From NCBI GenBank assembly GCA_001899385.1, contig MOYB01000007.1, positions 27,248 through 59,507 on the forward strand: DNA of 32,260 nucleotides. Direction: 5' to 3'. The position numbers were made by a program, and so were the translations under genes. The DNA comes from Candidatus Caenarcanum bioreactoricola (GTDB taxonomy: Bacteria > Cyanobacteriota > Vampirovibrionia > Caenarcaniphilales > Caenarcanaceae). The notes under the pieces were generated by a model. That model made no database searches and was not told the DNA's origin. It worked only from the letters and a program-made list of their open reading frames with translations. Shown piece by piece: positions 16,669 through 23,565 of the stretch. Every line of letters begins with the position of its first letter. Positions within the stretch are counted from its first letter, which is position 1.

Positions 16669-17313
16669 ATGAATAATAAATTTAACTTATTACAAAAATT
16701 ACTTCCCCCAGATGAAAAGATTTTTTTCTTTTATTTTGAGCAGGGAGCTAATCAATGTCTTGAAACTGCTAAACTTTTTCATCGTATTGTTAATAATGAA
16801 CTAAATGAAGAACATCTTATAAAGGCAAAAGCATTAAAACATGAAAGTAATGATCTTGTTAAAGAAACACTTAATAAACTTAATACATCATTTATTACTC
16901 CAATAGAAAGAGAAGATATACAATCAGTTATATCTTTACTCAACAAAATAGTAAGAAGAGTTGCAAAAGCTTGTTTATATCTTAAAGTCTATCGAGTAAA
17001 AGAATTTGATCGTACAATGAAAAAACAGGCAGGCTTATTAATAGAAGCAGTAGAAGAAATGAATTTTATATTATCTCATTTTACTAAAGCAAAACCAATG
17101 GCTGAAATAGTTGAAAGTAGCTATAAAATGAAAGAAATAGAATCAAGGGGAGATGAGATTTTGCTTCATGCAATGGAAGATCTTTTTTCTGGTAATCATG
17201 AACCAATAGAAGTAATCAAACTAAGTGATTTATATCGAAAAATTGAAATAGCAATTAATAGTTGTTCATGGGTCTTTGAAAATGTCTTAAATATAATCTT
17301 GAAACATAGTTAA
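16669..17313 (+). CDS. DUF47 (PhoU-like) phosphate transport accessory protein
   Basis: The protein has 214 residues and is all helical with repeated amphipathic segments, matching the DUF47/PhoU_div family. It starts LLPPDEKIFFFYFEQGANQC, the usual FF..F...A pattern, and has the IEREDIQSVISLLNKIVRRV and KMKEIESRGDEILLHAMEDLF segments typical of PhoU-fold helices with metal-binding E/D clusters. Members are encoded directly upstream of a PiT transporter and modulate it. Here the PiT gene is the next host gene but is displaced by the DUF559 element, leaving 583 nt between them. ATG 16669 has no Shine-Dalgarno. Confidence 0.9.
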   Translation: MNNKFNLLQKLLPPDEKIFFFYFEQGANQCLETAKLFHRIVNNELNEEHLIKAKALKHESNDLVKETLNKLNTSFITPIEREDIQSVISLLNKIVRRVAKACLYLKVYRVKEFDRTMKKQAGLLIEAVEEMNFILSHFTKAKPMAEIVESSYKMKEIESRGDEILLHAMEDLFSGNHEPIEVIKLSDLYRKIEIAINSCSWVFENVLNIILKHS

Positions 17314-17327
17314 AGCTCTTGTTATCA

Positions 17328-17366
17328 GCCCCTAGCCCACTTATAAGGGGGAGTCTAAAAGGATAA
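17328..17366 (+). mobile_element. Half copy of the palindromic element supplying the DUF559 leader
   Basis: GCCCCTAGCCCACTTATAAG continues into GGGGGAG and TCTAAAAGGATAAAA. This parallels the left half of copy 1 (C-rich tract, hairpin, TCTAAAGGATA). The hairpin stem is degenerate. The AAAGGA within it serves as Shine-Dalgarno for the ATG at 17370. No matching right half is seen. Confidence 0.55.
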
Positions 17367-17369
17367 AAA

Positions 17370-17897
17370 ATGGCTAAAGAAAAACAAATCTTTAAGAAAC
17401 CCCCTAACCCCCTTAACAGGGGGAATATAAACAATGTACCTAATGAAGCATTAACTTTTTTAGGTACATTTAAATATAATCGTGAAATTGCACAAATTGC
17501 AAAAGATTTAAGGAAAAATCAAACTATTGCAGAAAAATATCTTTGGAATAATATTCTCCGAAGTTCTAAAACAGGATATAAATTTATTCGTCAAAAAACT
17601 ATAGATAAATTTATTCTTGATTTTTATTGTTCTGAACTACTTATAGGAATTGAAGTAGATGGAGAAATTCATAATTTACAACAAGAACAAGATCAGATTC
17701 GTTCTGAATATTTAGAAGAACTTGGTATTAAAATTATTAGATTTAAAAATGAAGAAGTATTAAATGAAATAAAAAATACAAAAAATAAACTTGAAGATTT
17801 TATTAAAAGTAGAGAAATAGAATTACAAGAAAAATCATCCCTTAAAACTCCCCCTGTTAAGGGGGTTGGGGGGTTTCTTAAGGAGACTTTTATTTAA
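17370..17897 (+). CDS. DUF559 endonuclease-fold protein inside a palindromic element
   Basis: The protein has 175 residues. The DUF559 core spans about 42-140: LRKNQTIAEKYLW, then FIRQKTIDKFILDFYC with D84, IEVDGE with E95 and D97, and KIIRFKNEEVL at the end. This is the VSR-like/PD-(D/E)XK fold, and the acidic residues look intact. Both tails are translations of the terminal repeats: KKPPNPLNRGN (residues 9-19) and LKTPPVKGVGGFL (158-170). The only in-frame ATG is 17370, with AAAGGA upstream. The stop overlaps the pit ATG (TAATG), so the two are probably translationally coupled. It separates DUF47 from its PiT partner. DUF559 proteins are annotated as endonucleases; a role in moving its element is my inference. 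Confidence 0.88.
   Translation: MAKEKQIFKKPPNPLNRGNINNVPNEALTFLGTFKYNREIAQIAKDLRKNQTIAEKYLWNNILRSSKTGYKFIRQKTIDKFILDFYCSELLIGIEVDGEIHNLQQEQDQIRSEYLEELGIKIIRFKNEEVLNEIKNTKNKLEDFIKSREIELQEKSSLKTPPVKGVGGFLKETFI
17391..17880 (+). mobile_element. DUF559-bearing palindromic element, copy 3
   Basis: It is bounded by near-perfect inverted repeats of about 35 nt. The left end is TTTAAGAAACCCCCTAAC followed by hairpin CCCCC-TTAACA-GGGGG (17408-17423). The right end is CCCCC-TGTTAA-GGGGG (17850-17865) followed by TTGGGGGGTTTCTTA. Just inside the left repeat is a further 10-bp inverted repeat, AATGTACCTA (17433-17442) and TAGGTACATT (17461-17470). The DUF559 frame runs through both ends. The outer sequence GGTTTCTTAA is shared with the right edge of copy 2, which helps place the boundary. 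No target duplication is obvious. Confidence 0.8.
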
Positions 17898-18889
17898 TGG
17901 AACTTTTATTATTTATTCTTGTTATAAGTGCCGCAATATTATTTGAATATATAAACGGCTTTCATGATACTGCAAATTCAATAGCAACAGTTGTTTCTAC
18001 TAGGGTACTTAGTCCTAAAAAAGCTGTTATTTATGGCGCAACACTTAACTTTATAGGAGCATTATCTGGAACTCATGTTGCAGCAACTATAGGCAAAGGT
18101 ATTGTTGATGCTGGAAGTGTAAGTCAATGTGTGATATTATCTGCTTTGATTTGTGCAATTGTATGGAATCTGATTACTTGGTATTGGGGCTTGCCTTCTA
18201 GTTCTTCTCATGCATTAATTGGCGGACTTTTAGGTGCAAGTATTGCTAATGCAGGCTTATCAGTAGTTAATCTTAAAGGTCTTTTAGAAAAAGTAATATT
18301 TCCAATGATTCTTTCTCCTGTAATAGGCTTGATTATTGGATTTTTATTTATGTTAGCTTTACTTTGGCTTTTTCATCGATCAAATATTTGTAAAGCAAAT
18401 CTATGGTTTAAAAAACTTCAATTAATATCTTCAGGAGTTATGGCGTTTAGTCATGGATCTAATGATGCACAAAAAACAATGGGAATAATTACATTAGCGG
18501 CTGTTTCTTTTTATAAATTAAAGGATTTTGAAGTAAATATAATTGTAATTGTAGTTTGTGCTGCAACAATGGCTTTCGGTACTCTCGCAGGTGGTTGGAA
18601 AATAATAAAAACCATGGGAAGTAAAGTTATTAAACTTAAGCCTATACATGGTTTTGCGGCAGAGACCGCTTCAGCAGGGGTAATTTTAACTGCTTCACAT
18701 TTTGGAATACCAGTTAGTACTACTCATGTAATTTCAAGTTCTATTATGGGAGTCGGTACTACACAAAGATTATCAGCAGTAAACTGGAAAATAATAGGAA
18801 ATATAGTTATTGCTTGGACAAGTACAATTCCTTTTTGTATGATACTTTCAGGAATTATTTTTTCCTTAGGTAAAATAATTTTTAATTAA
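17897..18889 (+). CDS. pit: PiT-family inorganic phosphate transporter
   Basis: The protein has 330 residues with about ten hydrophobic helices. The two inverted family signatures are present: NGFHDTANSIATVVSTRVLS at residues 20-39 and GVMAFSHGSNDAQKTMGII near residues 180-200. GLPSSSSHALIGGLLGA and GIPVSTTHVISSSIMGVG are the paired SSSH/STTH segments. It couples phosphate (as metal-phosphate) uptake to H+ or Na+. Start ATG 17897 has AAGGAG at about 17880-17885, straddling the inner edge of the inserted element. Without that element the gene would follow DUF47 directly, its usual operon partner. Confidence 0.95.
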   Translation: MELLLFILVISAAILFEYINGFHDTANSIATVVSTRVLSPKKAVIYGATLNFIGALSGTHVAATIGKGIVDAGSVSQCVILSALICAIVWNLITWYWGLPSSSSHALIGGLLGASIANAGLSVVNLKGLLEKVIFPMILSPVIGLIIGFLFMLALLWLFHRSNICKANLWFKKLQLISSGVMAFSHGSNDAQKTMGIITLAAVSFYKLKDFEVNIIVIVVCAATMAFGTLAGGWKIIKTMGSKVIKLKPIHGFAAETASAGVILTASHFGIPVSTTHVISSSIMGVGTTQRLSAVNWKIIGNIVIAWTSTIPFCMILSGIIFSLGKIIFN

Positions 18890-18902
18890 TACATATCGAT
18901 TT

Positions 18903-19031
18903 AAAACCTCCCCCGCCTCCTTAACAGGAGGAGCCGAATTCATAGTTTTGTGGGGTTTGGGGGGCAACCCCATTATAAAGACTTTTATCCTTTAGATTCC
19001 CCCTGTTAAAGGGGTGGAAGGGGTTTCTTAA
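18903..19031 (-). mobile_element. Non-autonomous palindromic element, copy 2 (inverted)
   Basis: Reverse-complement counterpart of the copy at 11396-11525, alignable end to end: terminal hairpins, TCTAAAGGATA, central GGGG/CCCC hairpin and the CCCCACAAAA segment. One terminal hairpin is CCTCC-TTAACA-GGAGG (18916-18931) where copy 1 has CCCCC/GGGGG, a paired change that preserves the stem. The edge GGGGTTTCTTAAA at 19020-19032 matches the DUF559 element edge. It fills most of the gap between pit and the small hypothetical. Confidence 0.85.
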
Positions 19032-19105
19032 AAGAAAATTTATTTGTTTGGTTAACGATCGCTTTTTAGTATAAAATATAAAGTTTATATCAAAATTAAT
19101 AAGTT

Positions 19106-19384
19106 ATGAAGATATGTCTTAATAGTACAAAATTAAATTTTAAAGCAAAGTATAAATATCATACAAAAAAAGAAGTTTTAAATTATTTAGAAGCAGCATT
19201 TCAAGCACAGCAACAACGTCATTTGGTAAAAAATAGTTTAACAAGTATTGCTTTTCATTCAGAAAAATCAATAGGAGAATTAAAAGGAGATCCAGCATGC
19301 GTGGAATTGGTTCAAAGATTAGAAAGAGATCATTCTTTAGCAACTCGGGCTTTAGAACTTCTAGACTCTGGTGTTACATTTTAA
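19106..19384 (+). CDS. Hypothetical 92-residue protein
   Basis: I do not recognise a family. Residues 1-20 are basic and polar (LNSTKLNFKAKYKYH), with no signal peptide or membrane helix. The remainder is predicted helical, with KKEVLNYLEAAFQAQQQRHL, an Asp/Glu/Lys central part and a final helix (VELVQRLERDHSLATRAL). ATG 19106 follows a TATAAA-like box near 19070 and has no Shine-Dalgarno. It lies between palindromic element copy 2 and valS, on the same strand as both neighbours, 73 nt before the valS ATG. The FKAKY-type N-terminus is something I associate with short Gastranaerophilales proteins, from memory only. Confidence 0.65.
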   Translation: MKICLNSTKLNFKAKYKYHTKKEVLNYLEAAFQAQQQRHLVKNSLTSIAFHSEKSIGELKGDPACVELVQRLERDHSLATRALELLDSGVTF

Positions 19385-19422
19385 ATCTTATTAAAAATTT
19401 TTTTAATTTTAATTTGTTTTAG

Positions 19423-19428
19423 TATAAT
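19423..19428 (+). promoter_or_regulatory. -10 box for valS
   Basis: TATAAT lies 29 nt before the ATG at 19458. Its expected +1 (about 19435) falls at the upstream TTG at 19437, which supports ATG 19458 as the real start. Confidence 0.45.
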
Positions 19429-19457
19429 TTTAAAACTTGAATTTATATGTTGATAAT

Positions 19458-22400
19458 ATGAACTTTGATAAAAATTATGAAGCTTCTGAAATAGAAAAAA
19501 AATGGAATGATTTTTGGATTAAAAATAATATATTTTCTGTAAAAGAACCTTTAAAAGCAGATTTTTCAATAGTATTACCTCCGCCTAATGTAACAGGTGA
19601 ACTTCATATGGGACATGCTTTGAATTGTACTCTTCAAGATGTTCTCATAAGATATAAAAGAATGAGGGGTTATAAAGTTCATTGGCAAACAGGCACAGAC
19701 CACGCAGGAATCGGCACGCAAATAGTAGTTGAAAAACAACTTGCAAAAGAAAAACTTAATAAATATGATTTAGGGAAACAAGCATTTTCTAAAAGGGTTT
19801 GGGATTGGACAAATAAACATAAAGGTAAAATTCAAGAACAAATGAAAATTCTTGGTTGTTCTGTTGATTGGTCTCATGATAGTTTCACTTTAGATCCTCA
19901 TTATGTAAAAGAAGTAAGACAAGCTTTTTTTAAACTATTCAAAGAAAATTATATCTATAGAGGTACAAGACTTATAAATTGGTGTCCTAAATGTTTAACT
20001 AGTCTTTCTGATCTTGAAGTTATACATTCAGATAAAAAAGCAAAATTATATAAAATAAAATATTATTTGAATTCTAATGAATTTTTAGTTGTAGCAACAA
20101 CAAGACCTGAAACACTTTTTGGAGATGTTGCTGTTGCTATTAATCCTCAAGATTTAAGATATAAAGAAATAATTTCTAAAATTCAAAAAAATGAAAAAGT
20201 TTTTGTTAAACTTCCTCTTGTAAATAAAGAAATCCCTGTTATATTAAATGAAAATGTTAAATTGGATTTTGGGACTGGTGCTTTAAAAATTACACCTAGT
20301 CATGATTTTAATGACTATGAAATAGCTAAAACAAATAATACTTTAGAACAAGCAATAAATATATTTAATGATAAAGCTTGTATTTTAGCATTAGATTTTA
20401 TTCCAAAAGAATTTCACGGTTTAGATAGATTTTTAGCTAGAAATTTAATCATTTCAAAATTGGAAGGGCAAGGACTTTTAGAAGGAATAGAAGAATATGA
20501 ACAAAGCCAAGCATTACATGATCGTTGTGATACTGTTATAGAGCCTTATTTATCAAAACAATGGTTTGTTGAGATGAAAGATCTTGCTCAAATAGCAATT
20601 ACTGCATTAAAAACAGAGCAAGTGAAATTTTATCCAGAAAGATATTCAAAGACTTATTTAGATTGGCTTGAAAACATACAAGATTGGTGTATAAGTCGTC
20701 AACTTTGGTGGGGACATGAAATCCCTGTATTTTATAAAAAAATCGAAAAGGAAAATACTTTATTAGAAGAAAAAGAATTTTTAAATAAATATTTTTACTA
20801 CCCTAACCCCCTAACCCCCTGTCCTGCTTCTTTGAAGCCCTCACCCCCAACCCCTCTCCTAAAAGAGAGGGGAGTAAGGATAAAAGGAACAGATATTTTC
20901 TTAATTGAAAAATTAAAGCCTTTTGCTAAAGAAATGAGAAAAGAGTTTACAGAAGCAGAAAATCTTTTATGGCAAGAATTAAGAAATAATAAATTAGGTT
21001 TTAAATTTAGAAGACAACATTTAATAGATAAATTTATTGTTGATTTCTTCTGTATTGAAACTCAACTAATAATAGAAGTTGATGGGGAAATTCAGGAAAA
21101 AACAAAAGAATATGATAGTTTGAGAGAAGAATTCCTTACAAGTCTTGGTTGTAAAGTTATTAGATTTTCTAATGAAGAAATTTTAAATAATATAAAAGAA
21201 GTTAAAGAAAAAATAGTTTTTACCCTCTCTTTCAGGAGAGGGTCGCCCGAAGGGCGGGGTGAGGGCAAAGAAGATTATCACATTAAAATTGAAGAAGACG
21301 AAATTCAACTAGTTCTTAAAGAAAGTAATTTAAAACTTGAAGAAGAATTAATTAATAGAGGTTATATTAAAGATTCATCTGTTCTAGATACGTGGTTTAG
21401 TTCAGCATTATGGGCTTTTGCAAGTCAAAGAAAACATGGAGAATCTATCGAAAAACCTTATTGGACTAATGTATTAAGCACTGCCCGAGAAATAATAAAT
21501 TTATGGGTTTCTAGAATGATTTTTTCTTCAATAAAATTAACTGATAAACTTCCTTTTAAAGATATTTTGATTCACCCAGTAATTCAAACTGCTGATGGTA
21601 AGCGAATGAGCAAATCAAAAGGGAATGCAATAGATCCTATAGAATTAGTAAATTTATATGGAGCAGATGCAAGTAGGCTTTGGTATTGTTCAGTTGGTAT
21701 TAATTCAAATCAAGATATACGGTTTACAGGCAATAAAGAAATAGAAAACAAAAAAAGATTCATAAATAAATTTTGGAATGCATGTAAATTTGCTTCTCAA
21801 AAACTAGAAAATAAAAATCTCAAAGATTTAAAAACTCCAGAAATTAATAATTTAATTTATACAGAAAACATATATATATTGTCTTTATTTTCTGATTTAT
21901 TAAAAAACATAAATAATAATCTTGAAAATTATGATTTTACTAATTTTTGTGAAAATCTTGAAAATTTTATTTGGAATGATTTTTGTGATTGGTATCTTGA
22001 AACAATAAAATTTAGGCTTGAACAAGAACATTTAGAAGTTTTATTATTTATTTTAAAGAATCTTATTTTGGCACTTTATCCAGTAATTCCTTTTGTAGCA
22101 GAAGAATTATATTCTATTTTTTATAATATTGAGAATCAAACTATTGCTTTCGAAGAATATCCACAAGCATTTACAGAAGAATTTAATTATAAAAAAGAAG
22201 AAATAATTAAATTCAAAAATATGAAAAAACTTATAACTACAATAAGATCAATAAAGAAAAATATTTTAGGTTTAAATGATCGTAAAAATATAAAAATTTC
22301 TTTAAATGGAGAAATTAATAATTTAGAAGATATTTTTGGAAATTGTAAATGGCAAGATTTAGCATTTATAGAATTATCTGCGCATACAATAGAAACTAAC

Positions 22401-22679
22401 ACTCTTCAAAAGACTCTTGAATTTAATGATATAAAGCTTTTAATGCAAATAGAAATTCCAGAAGAAGTAAATCTTAAAGATCGTATAGATAAACTTAATA
22501 ATAATCTTAAAAAATTATTAGAAGAAAAAGAAAAATTACAAATGAATGAAGCTTTTCTTAAAAATGCAAACCAAGAAAGAATAATTGAAAGACAAAAAAG
22601 AATATCTGAAATTAATTCTCAAATCGAAGAATTAAAAGATTTCTTGACAAATATTTTCAATCCGTCTATACTTAAATAA
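19458..22679 (+). CDS. valS: Valyl-tRNA synthetase with in-frame DUF559 insertion
   Basis: The protein has 1073 residues from ATG 19458 (a TTG at 19437 is open but too close to the -10). Class I signatures are intact: PPPNVTGELHMGH with H50-M-G-H53, SRQLWWGHEIPVFY, DTWFSSALWAF and KRMSKSKGN (715-723). The CP1 editing domain, anticodon-binding region and C-terminal coiled-coil arm (LKDRIDKLNNNLKKLLEEKE) follow the usual order. Between WWGHEIPVFYKK and SVLDTWFSS lies an extra block of about 140-160 residues. It starts with Pro-rich NPLTPCPASLKPSPPTPLLK, contains a complete DUF559 domain (TEAENLLWQEL, DKFIVDFFC, LIIEVDGE, VIRFSNEE) and ends LSFRRGSPEGRGEG. Without it the enzyme has about 920 residues, normal for ValRS. 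No intein splice motifs are present. Confidence 0.95.
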   Translation: MNFDKNYEASEIEKKWNDFWIKNNIFSVKEPLKADFSIVLPPPNVTGELHMGHALNCTLQDVLIRYKRMRGYKVHWQTGTDHAGIGTQIVVEKQLAKEKLNKYDLGKQAFSKRVWDWTNKHKGKIQEQMKILGCSVDWSHDSFTLDPHYVKEVRQAFFKLFKENYIYRGTRLINWCPKCLTSLSDLEVIHSDKKAKLYKIKYYLNSNEFLVVATTRPETLFGDVAVAINPQDLRYKEIISKIQKNEKVFVKLPLVNKEIPVILNENVKLDFGTGALKITPSHDFNDYEIAKTNNTLEQAINIFNDKACILALDFIPKEFHGLDRFLARNLIISKLEGQGLLEGIEEYEQSQALHDRCDTVIEPYLSKQWFVEMKDLAQIAITALKTEQVKFYPERYSKTYLDWLENIQDWCISRQLWWGHEIPVFYKKIEKENTLLEEKEFLNKYFYYPNPLTPCPASLKPSPPTPLLKERGVRIKGTDIFLIEKLKPFAKEMRKEFTEAENLLWQELRNNKLGFKFRRQHLIDKFIVDFFCIETQLIIEVDGEIQEKTKEYDSLREEFLTSLGCKVIRFSNEEILNNIKEVKEKIVFTLSFRRGSPEGRGEGKEDYHIKIEEDEIQLVLKESNLKLEEELINRGYIKDSSVLDTWFSSALWAFASQRKHGESIEKPYWTNVLSTAREIINLWVSRMIFSSIKLTDKLPFKDILIHPVIQTADGKRMSKSKGNAIDPIELVNLYGADASRLWYCSVGINSNQDIRFTGNKEIENKKRFINKFWNACKFASQKLENKNLKDLKTPEINNLIYTENIYILSLFSDLLKNINNNLENYDFTNFCENLENFIWNDFCDWYLETIKFRLEQEHLEVLLFILKNLILALYPVIPFVAEELYSIFYNIENQTIAFEEYPQAFTEEFNYKKEEIIKFKNMKKLITTIRSIKKNILGLNDRKNIKISLNGEINNLEDIFGNCKWQDLAFIELSAHTIETNTLQKTLEFNDIKLLMQIEIPEEVNLKDRIDKLNNNLKKLLEEKEKLQMNEAFLKNANQERIIERQKRISEINSQIEELKDFLTNIFNPSILK
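20801..20823 (+). repeat. C-rich fragment beside the valS insertion
   Basis: CCCTAACCCCCTAACCCCCT followed by GTC resembles the outer tract of the 17391-17880 element (CCCCCTAACCCCC). It lies 15 nt before the left end of the valS element and is also translated (NPLTPCPAS). It may be a remnant of another insertion. Confidence 0.4.
20838..21265 (+). mobile_element. DUF559-bearing palindromic element inside valS, copy 4
   Basis: The left end is CCCTCACCCCCAAC followed by hairpin CCCCTCTC-CTAAAA-GAGAGGGG (20851-20872). The right end is hairpin CCCTCTC-TTTCAG-GAGAGGG (21223-21242), a small GCCC-GAA-GGGC hairpin (21245-21255) and GGGGTGAGGG (21256-21265). The two ends are inverted repeats of each other. 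The order of outer C-tract, AAC and 6-nt-loop hairpin is the same as in the element at 17391, but the stem sequence differs, so it is a sister family. The frame through the element has no stop and joins valS on both sides. Confidence 0.82.
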
Positions 22680-22708
22680 TATTTTATTTTTTAAAAGGGA
22701 TTAAAAAG

Positions 22709-23088
22709 ATGAGAACAAAAGCTTTAAAAACAATCGGTAATATGTATTGCGGGGGGGTAAAAACGGAATATTAAAAGCTTCGCCTGCAAGGTTAAAAATA
22801 GTAAAGATTGCTATGAATGCTATAAAAGAAGCAGCTATTGCTATAGAAAATGGTGATAGATCTCCTTTTATTTTTATAAAGATTCCTAGTAAGGGATATA
22901 TTGTTAATATTAGTGGAACTAATACAGATTTTACTTCGGCAAAAGGAGTATTTTTAGACTTCCTTAAACAATCTTCGCATGATGAAAGAATTAGACTTTT
23001 GCCTAAACATAATGAAATTAAAGCTTACAAGAAGTATATACAAGCTTGTGAAGAGTATATACAAAAAGCGATTCAAGAATTAGAATAA
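22709..23088 (+). CDS. Hypothetical ~125-residue protein, frame broken at a G7 tract
   Basis: The true start appears to be ATG 22709, with AAAAGGGA at 22693-22700. That frame reads MRTKALKTIGNMYCGG and runs into a stop at 22772. The sequence then continues coherently in another frame from the G7 tract at 22751-22757 (GKNGILKASPARLKIVKI... to IQKAIQELE, stop 23086-23088). One G more, or two fewer, would join them. The mostly helical C-terminus and the strand-rich middle (PFIFIKIPSKGYIVNISG) look like one small domain, family unknown. Sequencing error in a homopolymer, phase variation or frameshift decoding are all possible. The joined protein is about 125-126 residues. Confidence 0.65.
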
Positions 23089-23091
23089 TAA

Positions 23092-23523
23092 TTAATTTTT
23101 AATTTCTTTATATAAATAATTTAAATCTAGTATTAAATCTTTATTTAGATTATGTTTTTTTGCATAACCCGCATTTACTTCTAAAACATATTTTATAGGT
23201 AAAGAAGAAGTATAAAATAAATCTTCTCTTAAAATCTCTACATTCTCATATATATCAGAAATTTGACCGTTTTCTTTTATAAAAATAATATCTAAAGGAA
23301 TATAAGTATTTTTCATCCAAAAAGAAACTTGTGCAGGTTGATCTAATTGAAAAAGCATTGCACAATTTTTACAAAGACTTTGTCTAAACATAAGCCCTTT
23401 TTCTCTTTCTTCATTATTATCTGCTAATTCCAAATTTTCAAACTTTAATTTTAAGGGTGATGAATTGCAAGCAGTTGAAAGAATTATTACTAATATTACT
23501 ATTAAGAAATTATTTATTTTCAT
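23092..23523 (-). CDS. DUF192 lipoprotein
   Basis: The protein has 143 residues. The lipobox LSTAC (cysteine at residue 19) after a hydrophobic stretch (FLIVILVIIL) marks it as a lipoprotein. The DUF192 domain follows with all hallmark pieces: RGL-like EKGLMFRQSL, CAMLFQLDQPAQVSFWMKNT, IPLDIIFI and YVLEVNAGYAKKHNL. The family forms a small beta-barrel, often periplasmic or secreted, with no firmly established function; it is frequently a single-gene unit as here. It is convergent with the frame-broken gene (3 nt apart) and divergent from tpiA. Confidence 0.92.
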   Translation of the reverse strand: MKINNFLIVILVIILSTACNSSPLKLKFENLELADNNEEREKGLMFRQSLCKNCAMLFQLDQPAQVSFWMKNTYIPLDIIFIKENGQISDIYENVEILREDLFYTSSLPIKYVLEVNAGYAKKHNLNKDLILDLNYLYKEIKN

Positions 23524-23532
23524 GATTTTTAT

Positions 23533-23538
23533 TATAAT
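23533..23538 (+). promoter_or_regulatory. -10 box for tpiA
   Basis: TATAAT on the plus strand, 15 nt before ATG 23554 and 27 nt before ATG 23566. There is no Shine-Dalgarno before either start. Confidence 0.4.
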
Positions 23539-23565
23539 AAAATAAATAAATAAATGGAAAATAAA

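Noticed and set aside
17433..17470. 10-bp inverted repeat inside the DUF559 element as an attenuator
   Set aside because: Perfect arms but no T-run and no upstream leader peptide; noted as part of the element without assigning a function.
19437..19457. TTG 19437 as the valS start
   Set aside because: It falls about where transcription should begin from the TATAAT at 19423-19428; ATG 19458 gives the usual ValRS N-terminus.
20800..21280. Intein in valS
   Set aside because: No N-terminal Cys/Ser block A or C-terminal HN plus Cys/Ser/Thr, and the domain is DUF559, not a Hint fold.
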